Below are positions 22,369 to 23,897 of a DNA stretch of 23,897 nt, in pieces (position 1 is the stretch's first letter; each line of letters starts with the position of its first letter). The notes under the pieces are model-generated. The model searched no databases, was not told where the DNA came from, and saw nothing but the letters and a program-made list of their open reading frames with translations. Origin of the DNA: DATBRC01 sp036560485 (lineage in GTDB: Bacteria > Pseudomonadota > Gammaproteobacteria > Burkholderiales > Burkholderiaceae_D). The stretch is taken from NCBI GenBank assembly GCA_036560485.1, contig DATBRC010000072.1:1-23897 (forward strand), written 5' to 3'. The position numbers were made by a program, and so were the translations under genes.

Positions 22369-23616
22369 ATGAAGAAATATCGGTATCACTTGGTTGCAAT
22401 GCTATGCATATGCATGCTGATCGGAAGGTTTTTACCGACAGCGGATGCAGATACACCGGTTGCTTCTACAAATATCGTCTCGACTATTCCCGGCATGCCG
22501 CCAGTCATTGATCCGAAAAATCTGTATAGCGAAGCGGCTGCCGGAAAATTCAGTCCCGCGGTGAAAGGCGCGTTATCCCGTGTCTATGTGCCCAACCATA
22601 CATCGGGGGATGTGTATGTGATCGATCCCGATACACAGAAAGTTGTTGATCGCTTCAATGTCGGCGTCAATCCACAACATGTCGTTCCTTCATGGGATAT
22701 GAAAACGCTGTGGGTAGCGAACAATGCTGAAGGAAGAATGGATGGCAGCCTGACGCCAATCAATCCGCTAACCGGCAAACCCGGTAAAAAAATCATCGTC
22801 GACGATCCGTACAACATGTACTTCACGCCGGATGGAAAGTCGGCAATCGTGGTTGCTGAAAGCCGTAAACGGCTGGATTTTCGCAATCCGAACACGATGG
22901 AACTTCAACAATCCATCGTAACCGACAAGTGCGGCGGCATTAATCATGCCGACTTTTCAATCGATGGAAAATATGCAATTTTCACTTGTGAATTTGACGG
23001 CAGCCTGGTCAAGATCGACCTCATTAAACGTAGTGTGCTCGGCTACCTGAAGCTTGCCAAAAAGGACTTTCAGCAAACTGCGCTGCCTTCCCCGGATGGC
23101 AAACCCGCTGAAATCTGCACTGCCGGGAGCGGGATGCCACAGGACATTCGTATTTCCGCCGATGGCAAGGTCTGGTATATCGCCGATATGGAAGCGGATG
23201 GCGTATTTCTTGTCGATGGAGAAACATTTGTACAAATAGGGTTTATTCCTACCGGCATTGGGACGCATGGCTTGTATCCCAGCCGGGATGGAAAAAAACT
23301 GTATGTTGCGAATCGTGGTTCACGTAAAATTCATGGCAGAAAACATGGCAAAGGCAGCGTGGCCGTCATTGATTTTGCCTCCCGCAAGGTGGAGACCGTC
23401 TGGCCAATCCCGGGTGGCGGGAGCCCGGATATGGGCAACGTCAGTGCGGACGGCAAGTATCTCTGGCTTTCGGGCCGCTTCGATGATGTGGTTTATATGA
23501 TTGATACTTCAAACGGCAAAGTCAAAAGCATACCGGTCGGGAAAGAGCCACATGGGCTAACTGTTTGGCCACAACCTGGACGCTATTCCTTGGGACATAC
23601 CGGTAATATTCGCTAG
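22369..23616 (+). CDS. Exported YVTN-type beta-propeller protein
   Basis: 415 residues with a signal peptide (cleavage near TADA, residue 27). About seven propeller repeats follow, each with a D/N-G-K turn and a V-x-V-I/D strand: VYVPNHTSGDVYVIDPDTQK, LWVANNAEGRMDGSLTPINP, MYFTPDGKSAIVVAES, AIFTCEFDGSLVKIDL, VWYIADMEADGVFLVDGE, LYVANRGSRK, LWLSGRFDDVVYMIDTSNGK. The ending GKEPHGLTVWPQPGRYSLGH is characteristic of a conserved exported propeller subfamily of unknown function. It probably acts as a periplasmic binding scaffold; no heme (CxxCH) or other cofactor motif is seen. GGAG lies 11 bases before ATG 22369. It may be co-transcribed with the creatininase-family gene, with the palindromic element in between. 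Confidence 0.85.
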   Translation: MKKYRYHLVAMLCICMLIGRFLPTADADTPVASTNIVSTIPGMPPVIDPKNLYSEAAAGKFSPAVKGALSRVYVPNHTSGDVYVIDPDTQKVVDRFNVGVNPQHVVPSWDMKTLWVANNAEGRMDGSLTPINPLTGKPGKKIIVDDPYNMYFTPDGKSAIVVAESRKRLDFRNPNTMELQQSIVTDKCGGINHADFSIDGKYAIFTCEFDGSLVKIDLIKRSVLGYLKLAKKDFQQTALPSPDGKPAEICTAGSGMPQDIRISADGKVWYIADMEADGVFLVDGETFVQIGFIPTGIGTHGLYPSRDGKKLYVANRGSRKIHGRKHGKGSVAVIDFASRKVETVWPIPGGGSPDMGNVSADGKYLWLSGRFDDVVYMIDTSNGKVKSIPVGKEPHGLTVWPQPGRYSLGHTGNIR

Positions 23617-23750
23617 GAATTACTAATTTTCAAGAATTATCTAGTACAATTATTTCCCAATATAGCTTTATTTAAAACGAAAGCGATATCATTCCATTAG
23701 TAGCAACCAGCACTTAGAATAATTCAACTCTTTTAATGCAAGGAAACCAA

Positions 23751-23897
23751 ATGCGTACACTGACAACTTCGGCGTTAATCATAACCAGCACTTTATTGTT
23801 CACCGCTTGCAGCACAACATCAACAAACGATACCAATGCCGCAGCAAACGATGCCGCTAAAAACAGTGCTCCCGCTGCTACTCAACCTGTTGCCAGC
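23751..23897 (+). CDS. Lipoprotein, N-terminal part (cut by window end)
   Basis: 49 codons before the window ends: MRTLTTSALIITSTLLFTAC then an Ala/Asn/Thr-rich linker (STTSTNDTNAAANDAAKNSA...). The lipobox L16-F-T-A-C20 marks an exported lipoprotein. AGGA lies six bases before the ATG. The functional domain is beyond the edge; a low-complexity linker of this type often precedes an envelope-anchored domain, but no family can be named. Confidence 0.75.
   Translation, partial: MRTLTTSALIITSTLLFTACSTTSTNDTNAAANDAAKNSAPAATQPVAS

Overview
This window looks like a chromosomal segment of a betaproteobacterium, most likely Burkholderiales and probably Oxalobacteraceae. That placement is inferred from overall protein character, the long LeuA form, Anr/FNR-type promoters and the REP/dRS3-like palindromes; no rRNA or marker gene is present to prove it. 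I see no tRNA, rRNA, CRISPR array, prophage or intact insertion sequence. The non-coding DNA is nevertheless unusually rich in short palindromic elements.

Region 1 (65-5495, minus strand): a probable three-gene run. A 1240-residue membrane protein (N-terminal helical/winged-helix-like module, about 600 residues of charged coiled coil, one membrane span, AsmA-like C-terminus) is followed by a saccharopine-dehydrogenase-family oxidoreductase and a DUF2269 membrane protein.

Region 2 (5496-8201, plus strand): an intergenic region with a TA-flanked 125-bp palindromic element, then an apparent leucine-biosynthesis control region with two tandem candidate leader peptides (6136-6228 and 6300-6416), then leuA (long-form 2-isopropylmalate synthase).

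Region 3 (8202-12599, mostly minus strand): a secreted cupin, a tiny Cys-rich ORF (plus strand), a secreted serine hydrolase with an NTF2/SnoaL-like tail whose stop codon lies in a hairpin repeat, a DUF421 membrane protein, a small plus-strand hypothetical gene and a MaoC-type hydratase.

Region 4 (12900-15500): a GDT1/UPF0016 cation transporter behind a perfect FNR-type box, small Cys/His-rich and hypothetical proteins, two back-to-back REP-like inverted repeats, a DUF1801 protein, and a decayed CoA-binding ligase fragment.

Region 5 (15560-19946, plus strand): an apparent low-oxygen regulon. Two promoters with nearly identical architecture (FNR box, -35, 16-bp spacer, -10) precede (a) a HlyD lipoprotein / ABC ATPase / ABC permease operon coupled by two ATGA overlaps and (b) a tandem universal stress protein. 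A 142-bp composite palindromic element sits between promoter (a) and its first gene and ends 5 bp before the start codon.

Region 6 (20403-23897, plus strand): a FliL-like single-span protein, a mini zinc-ribbon protein, an exported creatininase-family protein with altered metal-ligand positions, a second element sharing the GACTTACG ends, an exported YVTN beta-propeller, and the start of a lipoprotein cut by the window edge.
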